Positions 4,965-6,646 of a stretch of DNA of 6,646 bases are shown in pieces. Source of the stretch: Bacillota bacterium. GTDB lineage: Bacteria; Bacillota; Clostridia; Lachnospirales; CAG-274. Under the pieces are notes generated by a model. The model ran no database searches. It worked only from the letters and a program-made list of their open reading frames with translations, and had not been told where the DNA came from. Position 1 is the first letter of the stretch. Every line of letters starts with the position of its first letter. Position numbers and translations under genes: made by a program. Location: positions 1-6,646 of the forward strand of contig JAGAHK010000397.1 of the NCBI GenBank assembly GCA_017627115.1, read 5' to 3'.

Positions 4965-6646
4965 TCAGCTTTCGCTGAACTGATTCATATAAAGCTGATA
5001 GTAAAATCCCTGTTTTTCCATAAGCTGTTTATGGCTGCCGCGCTCAATTATCTCACCGTCACGCAGTACGGCAATGAGATCGGCATTTCTTATGGTCGAA
5101 AGACGGTGTGCTATAACAAAACTTGTTCTGCCTTTCATCAGTGTGAGCATTGCCTGCTGTATTTTAACTTCCGTGCGTGTATCGACATTGCTCGTTGCCT
5201 CGTCAAGTATAAGTATCGAAGGGTCTGCAAGTATGGTACGCGCTATTGCAAGCATCTGTTTCTGTCCCTGACTTATGGTGTCGGTATCTTCGGAAAGCAC
5301 AGTGTTGTAGCCCTGCGGCAGACGGCGGATAAATTCGTGAGCATTTGCAAGTATTGCCGCTTCCTTTATTTGCGGCAGGGTAGCGTTAAGGTTGCCGTAA
5401 CCGATGTTTTCCGCGATAGTGCCCGAAAACAGGTAGGTGTCCTGTAAAACTATGCCAAGGTTCTCACGCAGGGAGTTTCTCTTGATCTGCGTTATATCCT
5501 TGCCGTCAATGGATATCCTGCCTTTTTGTATATCGTAAAAACGTGTGAGCAGATTGATTATTGTTGTTTTGCCTGCACCTGTGGGACCTACAAGCGCGAT
5601 GGTCTGACCGGGCTCGGCATAAAGATCTATGCCTTTGAGTATTGGCTGACCTTCAACATAAGAGAAGTCCACATTCTCAAAAGCGACCCTGCCTTTAACA
5701 TCGGTAAGTTCGACTGCGTTTTTTGCATCGGCAGGCTCGTTTTCAAGCTCCATTACGTCAAAAATACGCTCTGCACCCGCAACTGCGGAGAGAATGGTAT
5801 TCAAAAGCTGTGATATTTCGCTGAACGGTCTTGCAAACTGTCTTGAATATAGCAAAAATGACGTTATAACGCCGAGCGGCAGCTTTAAAAGTGCACCGAC
5901 TATAGCCACAACTCCGTAACTCAAACTGTTTATAAAGGTAGATACAGGTCCCATTATGCCCGAGAATACCTGTGATTTAACGCCGACATCTTTGAGCTCG
6001 CTGTTTAAGGCATTCATGTTGTTGATCATGTCTTTTTCTTTTACAAAGACCTTTACGACTTTCTGTCCCGTTATGCTTTCTTCTATCACGCCGTTAAGAT
6101 CGCCGAGAACTTTCTGCTGACGCTTGAAAAAAATACGCGAACGTGAGGTTATAAAGTGGGTCGCCGTAAGCAATATCGGCACGGTGAGTACAACTACTAC
6201 CGTGAGTTTTGCGCTTGAAAAAAGCATAAACCCGAATATGCCTACGATCGTGAAAATACTGCTGATAAGCTGTGTTATGCTGACATTGAGCGCATTTGAT
6301 ATAGTATCCACATCATTTGTTATGCGGCTCATTATATCGCCGCGCGGCGTTGTGTCAAAAAACTTGAGGGGCAGAGACTGCAATTTCTCAAACAGGTCTT
6401 TTCTTATATCCGAAACCGTGTTCTGCGCAAGATTTACAGAAAGCTGCATCTGTCCCCAACTGAAAAAAGCCGAGAACAGATAAATAACGCCAAGCAGTAT
6501 TATCCTGCGCTTCAATCCGTCAAAATCCCGCGGCAGGATAAAATCATCTATAGCCGAACCTATAAGTCTTGTTGCGGTAAGATTTATAAGGGTGGAAGTG
6601 ATAACAAAACCGAAAACGATAAAAAGCTTTATTTTGTGAACCCTTA
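4965..6646 (-). CDS. ABC exporter, fused permease and ATPase (half-transporter), N-terminus cut off
   Basis: A fused membrane and nucleotide-binding half-transporter of the multidrug/lipid exporter type (ABCB/MsbA-like). The frame is open to the right edge, giving 559 visible residues; since the family is usually about 580-620, some tens of N-terminal residues are missing. The TTG at 6513-6515 is internal, because coding matching TM1 (IKLFIVFGFVITSTLINL) continues upstream of it. About six hydrophobic segments fill visible residues 5-270. The ATPase domain follows: A-loop Tyr329, Walker A GPTGAGKT (353-360), Q-loop Gln401, signature ISQGQ (457-461), Walker B ILILDE with catalytic Glu482, D-loop SNVD and H-loop His513. 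This Walker B site is complete. The ISQGQ signature and the LDEATSNVDTRTE stretch resemble the second subunit of heterodimeric Firmicute exporters, so a partner gene may lie just upstream, outside the window. The substrate cannot be read from the sequence. Confidence 0.93.
   Translation of the reverse strand, partial: RVHKIKLFIVFGFVITSTLINLTATRLIGSAIDDFILPRDFDGLKRRIILLGVIYLFSAFFSWGQMQLSVNLAQNTVSDIRKDLFEKLQSLPLKFFDTTPRGDIMSRITNDVDTISNALNVSITQLISSIFTIVGIFGFMLFSSAKLTVVVVLTVPILLTATHFITSRSRIFFKRQQKVLGDLNGVIEESITGQKVVKVFVKEKDMINNMNALNSELKDVGVKSQVFSGIMGPVSTFINSLSYGVVAIVGALLKLPLGVITSFLLYSRQFARPFSEISQLLNTILSAVAGAERIFDVMELENEPADAKNAVELTDVKGRVAFENVDFSYVEGQPILKGIDLYAEPGQTIALVGPTGAGKTTIINLLTRFYDIQKGRISIDGKDITQIKRNSLRENLGIVLQDTYLFSGTIAENIGYGNLNATLPQIKEAAILANAHEFIRRLPQGYNTVLSEDTDTISQGQKQMLAIARTILADPSILILDEATSNVDTRTEVKIQQAMLTLMKGRTSFVIAHRLSTIRNADLIAVLRDGEIIERGSHKQLMEKQGFYYQLYMNQFSES

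Noticed and set aside
6513..6515. TTG as the true start of the ABC transporter
   Set aside because: The frame stays open to the window edge and encodes a typical first membrane helix and the following loop, so the gene continues outside the window.

Overview
The window looks like chromosomal DNA of a low-to-mid GC anaerobic Firmicute, most likely a Clostridia member of the Ruminococcus/Oscillospiraceae kind. The evidence is a full-length AddA helicase-nuclease (the Firmicute counterpart of RecB), strong AGGAGG-type ribosome sites, sigma-A-like promoters and tight hairpin-plus-T terminators. The genus is inferred from protein flavour only.

Four protein genes alternate in direction (+, -, +, -). 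The 3' end of ftsH (left edge, +) converges on addA (518-4177, -), and a 16-bp hairpin terminator with T-tracts on both strands sits between them. A 278-bp divergent region (4178-4455) separates addA from a small gene at 4456-4911 (+) that reads as a SUKH-3 family immunity protein. That gene converges, across a second hairpin terminator, on the C-terminal 559 residues of an ABC exporter half-transporter (4965 to the right edge, -).

The genes do not form one pathway: FtsH does membrane-protein quality control, AddA does double-strand-break processing, the SUKH-3 protein probably gives toxin immunity, and the ABC protein does export. Each seems to be its own transcription unit within the window. 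Notable context: addA has no addB beside it, and the SUKH-3 gene has no toxin gene beside it.

The densest non-coding signal is the divergent region. It holds back-to-back promoters whose -35 boxes are 9 bp apart, a perfect 13-bp inverted repeat with an 11-bp spacer, a 40-bp near-palindrome, and three 10-bp T-tract repeats in helical phase just before addA. If the proposed addA promoter is right, both palindromes are transcribed into an unusually structured addA leader of about 154 nt. No CRISPR array, insertion sequence, tRNA or rRNA was seen. I see no convincing new multi-gene system; the structured divergent region and the orphan immunity gene are the best leads.
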